From: Paralithodes platypus
Taxonomy: Eukaryota; Arthropoda; Malacostraca; Decapoda; Lithodidae
Direction: 5' to 3'
Length of the DNA: 64,000 bases
Assembly (NCBI GenBank): GCA_032716605.1
Contig: CM064495.1
Coordinates: forward strand, 42,023,946-42,087,945
In this document: in pieces, positions 1-11,834 of the stretch
Position numbering within the stretch: position 1 is the first letter of the stretch
How the letters are laid out: each line of letters starts with the position of its first letter
Program-made: the position numbers and the translations under genes
Notes under the pieces: generated by a model
Database searches by the model: none
The model's input: the letters and a program-made list of their open reading frames with translations, nothing else
Told to the model about the DNA's origin: nothing

Positions 1-484
1 GGGTGATGCATAATGGAACACACTTAATCTATTTCTCTCAACTAACACACATAAAAGAACACACAAGTAAATACCGGTACTTCTTGACAGGGAGAAACTA
101 AATATATAACACAATATACACCTACACTAGTTGCATCTGTAACTAGTCAGAATTTGTTTGTGTACTGGAAGACAAAGACATATTTTAATCAAGAATCAAT
201 ACCAAATCAGGCAGTTACACATTCTACAATAGGCCTAATTCATATTCATAAATTATCATATGAGAATGTGTTGGTATGTCTCAGAGGTGGATTAGCATAA
301 GTTAAATCCATCTCTCTCAGTCATGAATGTATAATTATATATCTAAATATACATAAATTAGTACATATATATACAAATCAATATATCATTTATCTCAAAT
401 TGCCAAAACAAATCTTATACAGTAACTCACAAACTAAAGGATCATCAATGAAATTTTCCCTGTGGTTATAGTAGAAAATATAGG
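1..484. other. AT-rich stretch, nothing recognised
   Basis: No gene, RNA or element boundary is recognisable. One TACCGGTA palindrome lies at 72-79 (see findings). Confidence 0.5.
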
Positions 485-811
485 TGAGGTATTTAGTTTG
501 TTCCCTACGTTTTCATCAAGCTTAAAATTACACCCCCTAGACCCCCTTTCAAGATAAATTTGTAAATTTTTCGATAGAAAAATTTCCCGGCCAGAGGCCG
601 GTTGCTCTTAAATTACAGGCTCGCTATCGCTCGCCAGATTTTTTTTTACACCTTAATGGCACGAAATGCCTTAAAATTTACACAAAAGGGGCAAAATGTC
701 TTAAAATGTCCAAACTACTAGGGCGAACGTCTTAAAATCTCAAAAGCAACGGGGCTAAACATGAGGGAGAAAGGGGTCCAGAAAAAAAATCCTTCGAGTG
801 GAATTCTCCCC
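485..811 (+). mobile_element. T1 short TTAA element, copy 1 (forward)
   Basis: About 327 bp with the family layout: GAGGTATTTAGTTTGTTCCC left end, AAGCTT block, hairpin core, three CTTAAAAT...GGGGC modules and a CTCCCC right end followed by TTAA (812-815). The left TTAA and the first bases of the terminus have decayed. It has no coding capacity, so it would need an enzyme supplied elsewhere. The TTAA target suggests the piggyBac superfamily, but the GGGGAG tip is not the usual CCC tip, so that assignment is an inference. Confidence 0.8.
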
Positions 812-815
812 TTAA

Positions 816-1423
<608 letters not shown>

Positions 1424-1427
<4 letters not shown>

Positions 1428-2265
1428 ATAAGTAAGAAGACAATTAGCGGCAGTGGCGAGGCGGTAAAAAGAGGAGAATGTTGAGTTTTCAGCACCGTAG
1501 TAAATGGACAGAAGGAAGGAAATGAGGAATATATAGAACCGGAGGGACAAGAAGGAAGGAAGAGGAGGAAGATAAGATGGTGACGATAGGAGGAAAAGAC
1601 AAATTAGCTGGTGATGGGAGGAACGTCAGCGAGTGAACAAGCAGTAAAAAGAAGCGATAAAATAAGAGTAAGTAGTAGCTGCGTAGATGGGAGAGAGGAA
1701 GAGGAGGGGGAAGGGGTGGAAAAGCTGGAAGGAGATGGAGGGAATTGGGAAACAAGGAAGAAAAAGAAGAGGGCTAATATGGAAAAGTGAAGAATAGTAG
1801 AAAAGTAAGGAATGGGAGATGGATAAAAGGAAAAACAAAAACAACACTAGATACAAGAGGGGAAGGGGGATTAAGACGAGTCAGCAATAGGAGGAGGAGA
1901 GAGTGGATCAGCAGTAAAAAGATGAAGGCTATAGCGTCAGCATTACGGATGGCTTGGTGGTAGTAGGATGAAGGGAGGAGAGGAGGAGGAGAATAAAAGA
2001 CAAGAACAACAAGGCAAGGAGGATAAGCGATAAGAAGAACAACGAGAGAGAGAGAGAGAGGGAAGATAATAAGAGACAAGGAACAAGGAGAGAGGAGAGA
2101 GGGAGAATAAAGCGACAAGGAGAGGAGGAGGAGAATAAGACACAAGAAAGACGATAAAGCAAAACAAGATGTGAGAAATAAAGTGAAGACAGAAAAGGAG
2201 GCACGAGAGATTCAGTAGCAAGATAACCAATGAAGAAGACAGTAAACAAAAGTGATTGTGTTATC

Positions 2266-2332
<67 letters not shown>

Positions 2333-2476
2333 GGATAAATATGACACAGACAGAAGGAAAGAGGAAAATGGATAATCGGGAAAGGAAGCGGTGAAAAATT
2401 GTGACGAGGAGATAAAGAGAAAGATCTAAAGTTGAAATAGAGACCGTATTGCCCAGGTGAAGAGGAAGGACGAACA
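1424..2476. repeat. Purine-rich block with embedded (GA)n
   Basis: The + strand is dominated by G and A for about 1 kb (GGAGGAAG, AGGAGGAG and similar motifs), with a pure (GA)n run at about 2268-2331. It looks like decayed GA-type repeat. Minus-strand open frames here are Leu/Ser/Pro-rich low complexity. Confidence 0.7.
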
Positions 2477-2610
2477 TTAACCCTTTTAGTTTTACTTAGG
2501 TCATCACAAGACGATTTTATCAAGCTTAGGAAGGGTATCTAAGAATCAAAGGGATAAACATAATCTCAATAAACCTTTTTACTATCACAGGTTCTTACAC
2601 ATCTACTTCA
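2477..2610 (+). mobile_element. T2 (piggyBac-like) short element, partial
   Basis: TTAACCCTTTTAG at 2477 is followed by the family body (ACGATTTTAT, AGCTTAGGAAGGG, CCTTTTTACTATCACAG). The right inverted arm and second TTAA are not present. Better copies are at 30179 and 57075. Confidence 0.6.
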
Positions 2611-2961
2611 TGAATTGCATACTAGTATTTAGATTATATAAAAGGGATAGGCTGAACGGAAGGAATATAAATAGGGTCATGTGGAAAAGGAGTAATAGTA
2701 GTTCAACGACAGAAATAAAGGTACTTATAAGATAAATGCTACAACATTAAATAATCCGGTTACGTAAATGAATAACAATAAAACACAACATAAGTAAATG
2801 TAGGCCTATATTGAAATGTGTAAAGTGGATAGAAAATAATACACTAAACTAACAAATAGAACAATAACGTGCAAGATCATTCAACCCCCCCCCCCAGTCC
2901 CCACCTACTATATCACTTATAGTAGCCTTATACGTTCACTTATACGTTCTGGGCGGCATTT

Positions 2962-3503
2962 GGTGAGAGACAAAAGCTTTATATTGCACCAACTATATTT
3001 GGTGAGAGACAAAAGCTTTATATTGCATCAACTATATTTGGTGAGAGACAAAAGCTTTATATTGCATCAACTATATTTGGTGAGAGACAAAAGCTTTATA
3101 TTGCACCAACTATATTTGGTGAGAGACAAAAGCTTTATATTGCACCAACTATATTTGGTGAGAGACAAAAGCTTTATATTGCACCAACTATATTTGGTGA
3201 GAGACAAAAGCTTTATATTGCACCAACTATATTTGGTGAGAGACAAAAGCTTTATATTGCACCAACTATATTTGGTGAGACAAAAGCTTTATATTGCACC
3301 AACTATATTTGGTGAGAGACAAAACCTTTATATTGCACCAACTATATTTGGTGAGAGATAAAAGCTTTATATTGCACCAACTATATTTGGTGAGACAAAA
3401 GCTTTATATTGCACCAACTATATTTGGTGAGAGACAAAAGCTTTATATTGCACCAACTATATTTGGTGAGAGACAAAAGCTTTATATTGCACCAACTATA
3501 TTT
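2962..3503 (+). repeat. Minisatellite, 39-bp unit, 14 copies
   Basis: Unit GGTGAGAGAC...GCACCAACTATATTT. Twelve units are 39 bp and two are 37 bp (a GA deleted after GGTGA). An AAGCTT lies in all but one unit, which has AACCTT. Because 39 is a multiple of 3, a repetitive open frame runs through it. The 37-bp units shift that frame, which argues against coding. Confidence 0.95.
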
Positions 3504-4165
3504 GAACAGAAGCCTGCTTAGTTTATGTCGGTCAAGCCAACTTACACACCAGTCATATATAGAAAGTGTATTTATAATGCAGTGGAGGCGAGGGTAATGA
3601 AAAATAATACGGTGGATGAATATAGGCTATACGGTATATAGAAATGAGCGAAAACTCCTTAGCATGAGTATCAACTAAAATCATTAGTTTTCTGCGTTTA
3701 TAGCGTATCATACGTACTGTACATTACCTCACTTGTTAGAATTGTGATAGGAAGCCATTTTTATTATATTATTTTTCTGTTGTGTACCATGTCAGTTTTT
3801 CCACTCTGCATGGACAAGATACATCTAGCCATTTCTACACCGTCCTTTCTCTCTTACATATACTATAGTTTAGGTAGATTAGATACAAGCAGCCTCGTAT
3901 GGATCACCATGTATGTTGTTGCTTGCTTTCCTTTGTAATCTCTCTCGGTCTCGCTGCACAACGAATTACTCGTTAACACTTCACATAAAATGTTTTATTC
4001 GCCCACTTACAAGTTGCACTGCAGAATGTTACCGAAATAATATATGCATAGGGTACGACAATTTGCATGTGTATTATAATCATTAAGATCATTTTCCTTT
4101 GATAACAGTATTTAATGGATATATATAATAAAATTGATACTTTTTTGCATGTAATTTCCACCACT

Positions 4166-4168
<3 letters not shown>
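3504..4168. other. Intergenic stretch, nothing recognised
   Basis: No gene or repeat structure seen apart from ordinary AT-rich sequence. Confidence 0.5.
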
Positions 4169-4218
<50 letters not shown>

Positions 4219-4228
4219 CCCCCCCCCC
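4169..4228. repeat. (CA)n followed by poly-C
   Basis: Pure CA to about 4215, then about 13 C. It directly precedes the truncated LINE-A copy, so the retrotransposon probably inserted at or near this microsatellite. Confidence 0.95.
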
Positions 4229-4229
4229 T

Positions 4230-4940
4230 TCAACCCTTCATCTTCTCTCAATATTCTTGGTGTCTCTTTTTCTTCTGCTCTCATTTGGAAGGACCATATT
4301 ACCAGTCTTGCTAAGGCAGCCTCCCAGAAGCTGGGTGTGCTCAACCGCCTTAGGGGGTTCTTTTCCCCTGCACAGCTTCTTGCTCTGTACAGGGGCATAG
4401 TGCGTCCTTGTATTGAGTATTGTTCACATGTGTGGGGAGGTTCCTCTCACACCGCTCTCCTAGACAAAGTTGAAAGGAAGGCCTTTCGTATCATTAACTC
4501 CCGTCCACTCACCAACTCTCTGCAATCTCTCTCTCTCCGCCGCAATGTTGCATCTCTCTCGCTATTCTATCGCTACTATAATAATCAGTGTTCCTCAGAG
4601 CTATCCCAGTGCATACCACCTCCTTTACGTAGGGCACGTGGTACCCGTCTTGCAACTCAATCCCACCCCTACTCTGTGCAACTCTCCAACCCAAGAGTGA
4701 AACGTTACTCTCAAACTTTCTTCTACTCAACATCTGAGCTCTGGAACTCTCTCCCAGAATCAGTCTTTCCCTCTTCCTATGACTTAAATTGCTTCAAACT
4801 CCGTGTGTCCAGGCATTTTGGCTCGAACGTCCCTTGATTTTGGCCCTGTCACTCTTTCAACTATGGGGGAGGCACTCGCTATAGGCAGTTATGCCTTTTG
4901 CCTCCTTCAATCACATAGAAAAAAAAAAAAACAAAAAAAA
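4230..4940 (+). mobile_element. LINE-A copy 1: 5'-truncated non-LTR retrotransposon 3' end
   Basis: The open frame is readable from 4250 to a TGA at 4835-4837. It encodes the region after the catalytic fingers/palm of a non-LTR reverse transcriptase: LGVSFSSALIWKDHI, then KLGVLNRLRGFFSPAQLLALY, the IEYCSHVWGG motif, a KAFRII segment and a C-terminal ELWNSLPESVF block. These motifs are typical of APE-type LINEs of the Jockey/CR1 type. The catalytic RT core and endonuclease are missing. The 3' UTR is about 80 bp and ends in an A-rich tail (about 4919-4944). No complete gene can be made from this copy. The exact 5' breakpoint is uncertain because it merges with the CA/C tract, and no target-site duplication is evident. 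Confidence 0.85.
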
Positions 4941-4949
4941 AAACACAAG

Positions 4950-5235
4950 ATCACCCCAAACTGTCCTAACAAGATTTCACTCAATGAGAACAATCCTTAA
5001 AGACACCTTAAGCAGGATGAATATTAATAACATAACCATCCCCGTACTACTAGGAGCAATAGACGTGACCCCAGAGAAAAGGCAGAGAGTGTTACAATGC
5101 ACAATTAATTTCCTTAAAAAGTCGGGGAGAATTCCACGACTCTAAAGGCAGTCCTGACAAAGCTGTCCTCGCTAGGGTTTATTAGTGACGTTCAGTTGCT
5201 ACCTTCCCTCCAACACATCAACAACAACAACAAGG
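4950..5235 (+). mobile_element. Probable second LINE 3' fragment (RNase H-end type), ending in (CAA)n
   Basis: A frame to the stop at 5143-5145 contains ITIPVLLGAIDVTPEKRQR followed by a short hydrophobic tail and SGRIPRL. This resembles the extreme C-terminus of I/LOA-type LINE polyproteins, where a '..ILG....R..VL..T..FL...GR' block closes the protein. About 70 bp later comes a (CAA)n run (about 5218-5232), like the simple tails of such elements. It sits immediately downstream of the LINE-A A-tail. Assignment is by pattern memory only. Confidence 0.4.
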
Positions 5236-5344
5236 CGGGTTCACAACTTGGGTGGCTCTTAAAACAACTTGGCTGGTATTTTTCTTGGGGGTAACCTTTC
5301 ACAATCTTCCTCCACAAGTTGGGTCAATATACACTCATTATAAA

Positions 5345-5345
5345 G

Positions 5346-5389
<44 letters not shown>

Positions 5390-5411
5390 TGTGTGTGTGT
5401 GTGTGTGTGTA
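5345..5411. repeat. (GCGT)n then (GT)n microsatellite
   Basis: A run of GCGT tetramers passes into pure GT. It is followed by a TACTCTAGTTG duplication at about 5411-5440. Confidence 0.95.
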
Positions 5412-5529
5412 CTTACTCTAGTTGTACTTACTCTAGTTGTATTGCGGGAGTGAGCATGCTCGTTATTTCCCGCCTCCTATATGTGTAGGTGTTATATGTA
5501 TCGTTGGAATGGCTGTGGATGTGTGTGTA

Positions 5530-5870
5530 GTCTGTATTTTTAGCCAATTGGCGACATCGGAAACGAAGGCTTAGGGTGGATCTGTATGGTACCATTCTCA
5601 CTATAGACGGTACCGTCTCGCCCGAAGGCTTAGGTAGCCATCAGCTTAGGTGAACCATATGATACCCATCTCGCCTTGTACCATTTTTGCCAACCCCAGA
5701 TGGGACGTCACAACATCGTCCACTTATTCCAGGTACCTATTTACAGCTAGGTGAACTGAGGCTAACACATGAAAGAAGACAAGCCCAATTTGTCTCCGCC
5801 CGGCCGGGGGATTGAACCCCCGACCCCTCGTGTGTGAGACGAGAGCGCTACCTACTAGGCTACGGGCTGT
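5530..5870 (-). mobile_element. tRNA-derived SINE
   Basis: On the minus strand the head begins near 5870. It has an A-box-like TAGCCTAGTAGGTAGCG (about 5850-5866) and a near-perfect B box GGGGGTTCAATCCCC (about 5808-5822), the internal RNA polymerase III promoter layout of tRNA-derived SINEs. The body contains TTCACCTAGCTGTAAATAGG and a region of short palindromes (GACGGTACCGTC near 5609). The 3' boundary is uncertain. The tRNA-like part does not fold convincingly into an intact tRNA, so a functional tRNA gene is unlikely. Confidence 0.7.
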
Positions 5871-5924
5871 GTGCGTGTGCGTGTGCGTGTGCGTGTGTGT
5901 GTGTGTTTATTTATTTTATTTTTT

Positions 5925-6536
5925 TCTCCTAGACCTCCATGAAGCTTAAGAAATACCCCCAAGAGCCCCCTTCGAGAAGGTGTAAAAAATGTTCGGTCGG
6001 AAAACATCCCGATCGAAGGCCGAGCCCGATAAATTACAGGGTCACTATTGTTCGCCAGGGGAAAAAATCGACACCTACATGGCACAAAAGGTCTTAACAT
6101 TTACAAAAATGGGGCGAAAGATCTTAGAATCGCCAAACTAATGGGGTTAAGGGGAAGTTTTAGTGGATTCCCTAGACTTCCATCAAGCTTAAAATTACTC
6201 CCCCTAGACCCCCTTTCAAGATAAATTTGTACATTTTTCGGTAGAAAAATGTCCCGGCCGAAGGCCGATTCACCTTAAATTACAGGCTCGCTATCGCTCG
6301 CCAGGAAAAAATCGACACCTAAATAGCACGAATGGTCTTAAAATTGACAGAAATGGGGCGAGGGTTCTTAAAATCGCCAAACTAATGGGGCGAACGTCTT
6401 AAAATCTCAATAGCAAAGGGACTAAACATGAGGGAGAAAGGGGTCCAGAAAAAAATCCTTCAGGTGGAAATCTCCCCTTAAACATGAGGGAGAAGGGTGT
6501 CCAGAAAGAAAATACCCTTCAATTATATTCTCCCTC
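5925..6536 (+). mobile_element. T1 element, copy 2 (forward), interrupted by copy 3
   Basis: The left part (to 6146) carries the AAGCTT block, the hairpin region (diverged) and the first CTTA modules. The right part resumes at 6482 with ACATGAGGGAGAAGGG and ends in a decayed CTCCC. Copy 3 sits inside at TTAA. The third CTTAAAAT module is missing, probably by deletion between two AATGGGG motifs before copy 3 arrived. Confidence 0.75.
6151..6477 (+). mobile_element. T1 element, copy 3 (forward), nested in copy 2
   Basis: A complete 327-bp copy bounded by GGGGAAGTTTTAGT and GGAAATCTCCCC, with TTAA at 6147-6150 and 6478-6481. Joining the flanks across a single TTAA recreates the copy 2 sequence GGGG-TTAA-ACATGAGG. 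This directly shows TTAA target duplication. Confidence 0.92.
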
Positions 6537-6548
6537 CTCCCAACCAGT

Positions 6549-8999
6549 TTGATCCCTCATTACGGTACCTCTGCCTATATCACTATCAAAACACCTCCTA
6601 AAACAATGATCCCTCATTACGGTACCTCTGTCTATATCACTATCAAAACACCTCCTAAAACAATGATCCCTCATTACGGTACCTCTGTCTATATCACTAT
6701 CAAAACACCTCCTAAAACAATGATCCCTCATTACGGTACCTCTGTCTATATCACTATCAAAACACCTCCTAAAACAATGATCCCTCATTACGGTACCTCT
6801 GTCTATATCACTATCAAAACACCTCCTAAAACAATGATCCCTCATTACGGTACCTCTGTCTATATCACTATCAAAACACCTCCTAAAACAATGATCCCTC
6901 ATTACGGTACCTCTGTCTATATCACTATCAAAATACCTCCTAAAACAATGATCCCTCATTACGGTACCTCTGCCTATATCACTATCAAAACACCTCCTAA
7001 AACAATGATCCCTCATTACGGTACCTCTGTCTATATCACTGTCAAAACACCTCCTAAAACAATGATCCCTCATTACGGTACCTCTGCCTATATCACTATC
7101 AAAACACCTCCTAAAACAATGATCCCTCATTACGGTACCTCTGCCTATATCACTATCAAAACACCTCCTAAAACAATGATCCCTCATTACGGTACCTCTG
7201 CCTATATCACTATCAAAACACCTCCTAAAACAATGATCCCTCATTACGGTACCTCTGCCTATATCACTATCAAAACACCTCCTAAAACAATGATCCCTCA
7301 TTACGGTACCTCTGTCTATATCACTATCAAAACACCTCCTAAAACAATGATCCCTCATTACGGTACCTCTGCCTATATCACTATCAAAACACCTCCTAAA
7401 ACAATGATCCCTCATTACGGTACCTCTGCCTATATCACTATCAAAACACCTCCTAAAACAATGATCCCTCATTACGGTACCTCTGCCTATATCACTATCA
7501 AAACACCTCCTAAAACAATGATCCCTCATTACGGTACCTCTGCCTATATCACTATCAAAACACCTCCTAAAACAATGATCCCTCATTACGGTACCTCTGC
7601 CTATATCACTATCAAAACACCTCCTAAAACAATGATCCCTCATTACGGTACCTCTGTCTATATCACTATCAAAACACCTCCTAAAACAATGATCCCTCAT
7701 TACGGTACCTCTGTCTATATCACTATCAAAACACCTCCTAAAACAATGATCCCTCATTACGGTACCTCTGTCTATATCACTATCAAAACACCTCCTAAAA
7801 CAATGATCCCTCATTACGGTACCTCTGTCTATATCACTATCAAAACACCTCCTAAAACAATGATCCCTCATTACGGTACCTCTGTCTATATCACTATCAA
7901 AACACCTCCTAAAACAATGATCCCTCATTACGGTACCTCTGTCTATATCACTATCAAAACACCTCCTAAAACAATGATCCCTCATTACGGTACCTCTGTC
8001 TATATCACTATCAAAAACACCTCCTAAAACAATGATCCCTCATTACGGTACCTCTGTCTATATCACTATCAAACACCTCCTAAAACAATGATCCCTCATT
8101 ACGGTACCTCTGCCTATATCACTATCAAAACACCTCCTAAAACAATGATCCCTCATTACGGTACCTCTGTCTATATCACTATCAAAACACCTCCTAAAAC
8201 AATGATCCCTCATTACGGTACCTCTGCCTATATCACTATCAAAACACCTCCTAAAACAATGCTCCTCCATTACGGTACCTCTGTCTATATCACTATCAAA
8301 ACACCTCCTAAAACAATGATCCCTCATTACGGTACCTCTGCCTATATCACTATCAAAACACCTCCTAAAACAATGATCCCTCATTACGGTACCTCTGCCT
8401 ATATCACTATCAAAACACCTCCTAAAACAATGATCCCTCATTACGGTACCTCTGCCTATATCACTATCAAAACACCTCCTAAAACAATGATCCCTCATTA
8501 CGGTACCTCTGTCTATATCACTATCAAAACACCTCCTAAAACAATGATCCCTCATTACGTACCTCTGCCTATATCACTATCAAAACACCTCCTAAACAAT
8601 GATCCCTCATTACGGTACCTCTGCCTATATCACTATCAAAACACCTCCTAAAACAATGATCCCTCATTACGGTACCTCTGTCTATATCACTATCAAAACA
8701 CCTCCTAAAACAATGATCCCTCATTACGGTACCTCTGTCTATATCACTATCAAAACACCTCCTAAAACAATGATCCCTCATTACGGTACCTCTGTCTATA
8801 TCACTATCAAAACACCTCCTAAAACAATGATCCCTCATTACGGTACCTCTGCCTATATCACTATCAAAACACCTCCTAAAACAATGATCCCTCATTACGG
8901 TACCTCTGTCTATATCACTATCAAAACACCTCCTAAAACAATGATCCCTCATTACGGTACCTCTGTCTATATCACTATCAAAACACCTCCTAAAACAAT
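6549..8999 (+). repeat. Minisatellite, 57-bp unit, about 43 copies
   Basis: Unit ATGATCCCTCATTACGG...CCTAAAACA. Units fall into two alleles differing at one base (TCTGCCTAT versus TCTGTCTAT), with other rare variants. Single-base indels occur near 8012, 8072, 8560 and 8598. Both strands stay open for hundreds of codons because 57 is a multiple of 3 and the unit lacks stops. The main polymorphism would change Ala/Val on one strand and Gly/Asp on the other, and indels break both frames, so I do not call a gene. Confidence 0.95.
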
Positions 9000-9037
9000 G
9001 CATAGTCATCTCAAACGCTGTGAATCCTTTGGCAACC

Positions 9038-9435
9038 ATTTCAAGTATCATGACTCATTTCAAGTATCATGACTCATTTCAAGTATCATGACTCATTTCA
9101 AGTATCATGACTCATTTCAAGTATCACGACTCATTTCAAGTATCACGACTCATTTCAAGTATCACGACTCATTTCAAGTATCACGACTCATTTCAAGTAT
9201 CACGACTCATTTCAAGTATCACGACTCATTTCAAGTATCACGACTCATTTCAAGTATCACGACTCATTTCAAGTATCATGACTCATTTCAAGTATCATGA
9301 CTCATTTCAAGTATCATGACTCATTTCAAGTATCACGACTCATTTCAAGTATCATGACTCATTTCAAGTATCATGACTCATTTCAAGTATCAGGACTCAT
9401 TTCAAGTATCATGACTCATTTCAAGTATCATGACT
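9038..9435 (+). repeat. Minisatellite, 19-bp unit, 21 copies
   Basis: Unit CATTTCAAGTATCATGACT. The core varies as CATGACTC, CACGACTC (a run of eight in the middle) or CAGGACTC. About ten units contain ATGACTCAT, the AP-1/GCN4-type bZIP palindrome. It follows the 57-bp array after only about 38 bp. Confidence 0.95.
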
Positions 9436-9533
9436 CCTATTATTCCGGCCAATAGTATACGATTTTCCAGGGGTCAGGAAAAACCCGAGAATTAAAGGGT
9501 TACTTTGTCAGGCCTGGGTGTCGTAACTGTTAA

Positions 9534-9862
9534 GGGCAGGTTTCCACTGGAGGGATTTTTTTTTTCGAACTTCCTTCTCCCTCATGTTTAGCCCCATTGA
9601 TTTTGATATTTTAAGACGTTTGCCCCATTAGGTTGGCTATTTTAATAACTTTCGCCCCATTTCTGTCAATTTTAAGTCCTTTTGTGCCATTTAGGTGTCG
9701 ATTTTTTCCTGGCGAGCGATAGCGAGCCTGTAACTTAAGAGAAATCGGCCTTCGGCCGGGACATTTTTCTACCGAAAAATGTACATATTTATCTTGAAAG
9801 GGGGTCTAGGGGTGTTATTTTAAGCTTGATGAACACGTAGGGAACAAACTAAATACCTCCCC
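9534..9862 (-). mobile_element. T1 element, copy 4 (reverse)
   Basis: 329 bp, bounded by TTAA at 9530-9533 and 9863-9866. It contains the core GGCGAGCGATAGCGAGCC and both conserved hairpins. Termini are GGGCAGGTTTCCAC and AATACCTCCCC. Confidence 0.9.
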
Positions 9863-9866
9863 TTAA

Positions 9867-10365
9867 TGGCTGTATGGTTATCACCTTGTAATTTGCTGCA
9901 CTTCTTCCTAATGTGTACACAGGTTGAATGACACATAAATAAAGATGAATTCTATGAAAACACACACATATTTATAGAGTTCTTTTACAAGTAAATAAAA
10001 TATGCTAATATTATATACAAAAATATATAAATAGCGTCATTGTATACCGGAGAGGGATAAGAAACACTTACATTTGAGCTACTACTCCCTCTTCTTCTCA
10101 GATAAATTAATACCATCACCTACCAACCCTGCACTGCCCATTCCAGTGCAGCTTCTCATTCCCTTGCACTTACATATTTGACTACGATTTGTTACGCCTA
10201 TTCTTGCGTTTTGTCCGAGGTGCTTATCTCCTCAATATTGCCCTATGGAATCTGTGGTGGATAACTGAGTCGAACGTGCCTATTCTAACCACTCTCAAAC
10301 TCATGTTATCCTTCCCTCCACTGTTTAATTTAGACTAAATGTTGTCATTATAATTTTACTGGTTG
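9867..10365. other. Intergenic stretch, nothing recognised
   Basis: No gene or clear repeat boundary seen. Confidence 0.45.
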
Positions 10366-10648
10366 TCAATCCCACCCCTACTCTGTGCAACTCTCCAACC
10401 CAAGAGTGAAACGTTACTCTCAAACTTTCTTCTACTCAACAGCTGAGCTCTGGAACTCTCTCCCAGAATCAGTCTTTCCCGCTTCCTATGACTTAAATTG
10501 CTTCAAACTCCGTGTGTCCAGGCATTTTGGCTCGAACGTCCCTTGATTTTGGCCCTGTCACTCTTTCAACTATGGGGGAGGCACTCGCTATAGGCAGTTA
10601 TGTCATTTGCCTCCCTCAATCACATAGAAAAAAAAAAAAAAAAAAAAA
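10366..10648 (+). mobile_element. LINE-A copy 2: severely 5'-truncated
   Basis: Matches the last ~265 bp of LINE-A copy 1, from TCAATCCCACCCCTACTC through the stop codon and 3' UTR to a poly-A tail at 10628-10648. By eye only about five substitutions separate the two copies. The breakpoint shared with copy 1 is abrupt, as expected of aborted target-primed reverse transcription. Confidence 0.9.
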
Positions 10649-10860
10649 TCAAATGTTCACTATCCTTCCTTTTATCCTTAAATAGTATAAATTAATATAT
10701 AGAACATGCATTCACCTAGCTTTTGTTCACACTTATCCCAACTTCACTCTCCCCCTCTCCTCTTTCACTCAAAATTCCTTCCATATCTAACCCCTATCTC
10801 CCCTCCTCCCAATAATGTCTCCACTCACTCTATTTTACCTCCTCTACAGCGATCACTTAA

Positions 10861-11188
10861 GGGCAGATTTCCACTTGAGGGAGTTTTTTCTGGACTCCCT
10901 TCTTCCTCATGTTTAGTCCCATTGCTTTCGAGATTTTAAGACGTTCGCCCGATTAGTTTCGCTATTTTAAGAACTTTCACCCCATTTATGTCAATTTTAA
11001 GACCTTTCGTGCCATTTAGGTGTCGATTTTACCCTGGCGAGCGATAGCGAGACTGTAATTTAAGAGGAACCGGCCTTCGGCCGGGACATTTTTCTACCGA
11101 AAAATGTACAAATTTATCTTGAAAGGGGATCTAGGGGGTGTAATTTTAAGCTTGATTGAGGTCTAGGGAACATACTAAAAACCTCCCC
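10861..11188 (-). mobile_element. T1 element, copy 5 (reverse)
   Basis: 328 bp, with TTAA at 10857-10860 and 11189-11192. Core hairpins and terminal motifs are intact. Confidence 0.9.
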
Positions 11189-11490
11189 TTAACCTCCATC
11201 ATCTCTGCGACACTCAGCCCTCAGATTCCTAAAACTACTCTCCCTCTCCGCCTCCACCTTCACTCACTCTGCTATAAACATGAATAGTTTTACTTGGCTT
11301 ACCTCTCATTGGTATACATTGGATCCGCTCCCTCTGTGATTCAAATAATAACTGTGTACCCTCGAGTATTTATGCTCTGTTTCAATATTACCTTTTTTGT
11401 TTTCTATTCCCACATTCTGCTCCACTATCTCTTCCTGATTCAAATGTACTTCGCCCCGGCTTACTTAAAACAGTTCATAATATTATTGAA

Positions 11491-11807
11491 GGGGAGGTAT
11501 TTAGTTTGTTCCCTAGACCTCCATCAAGCTTAAAATTACACCCCCTTGAGTCCCTTCAAGATAAATTTGTACATTTTTCGGTAGAAACATTTCCCGGCCG
11601 AAGGCCGGTTCCTCTTAAATTACAGGCTCGCTATCGCTCGCCAGGATAAAATCGACACCTGAATTGCACGAAACGTCTTAATATGGGGTGAAAGTTCTTA
11701 AAATCGCTAAACTAATGGGGCAAACGTTTTATAATATCAAAAGCAATGGGGCTAAACATGAAGGAGAAAGGGGTCAAGAAAAAAATCCCTCAAGTGGAGA
11801 TCTCCCC
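11491..11807 (+). mobile_element. T1 element, copy 6 (forward)
   Basis: About 317 bp. The right TTAA (11808-11811) is intact and the left is mutated to TGAA. A short deletion has removed part of the first CTTAAAAT module. Confidence 0.88.
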
Positions 11808-11834
11808 TTAACGAGATAGGCCTACATATAAAGA

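Noticed and set aside
2960..3521. 13-residue repeat protein
   Set aside because: The 37-bp units change the frame between repeats, and there is no start context or flanking coding sequence.
6519..8027. Open frames of about 490 codons on both strands as a repetitive protein gene
   Set aside because: They exist only because the 57-bp unit is a multiple of 3 without stops. Indels break them, and the main polymorphism is non-synonymous on both strands.
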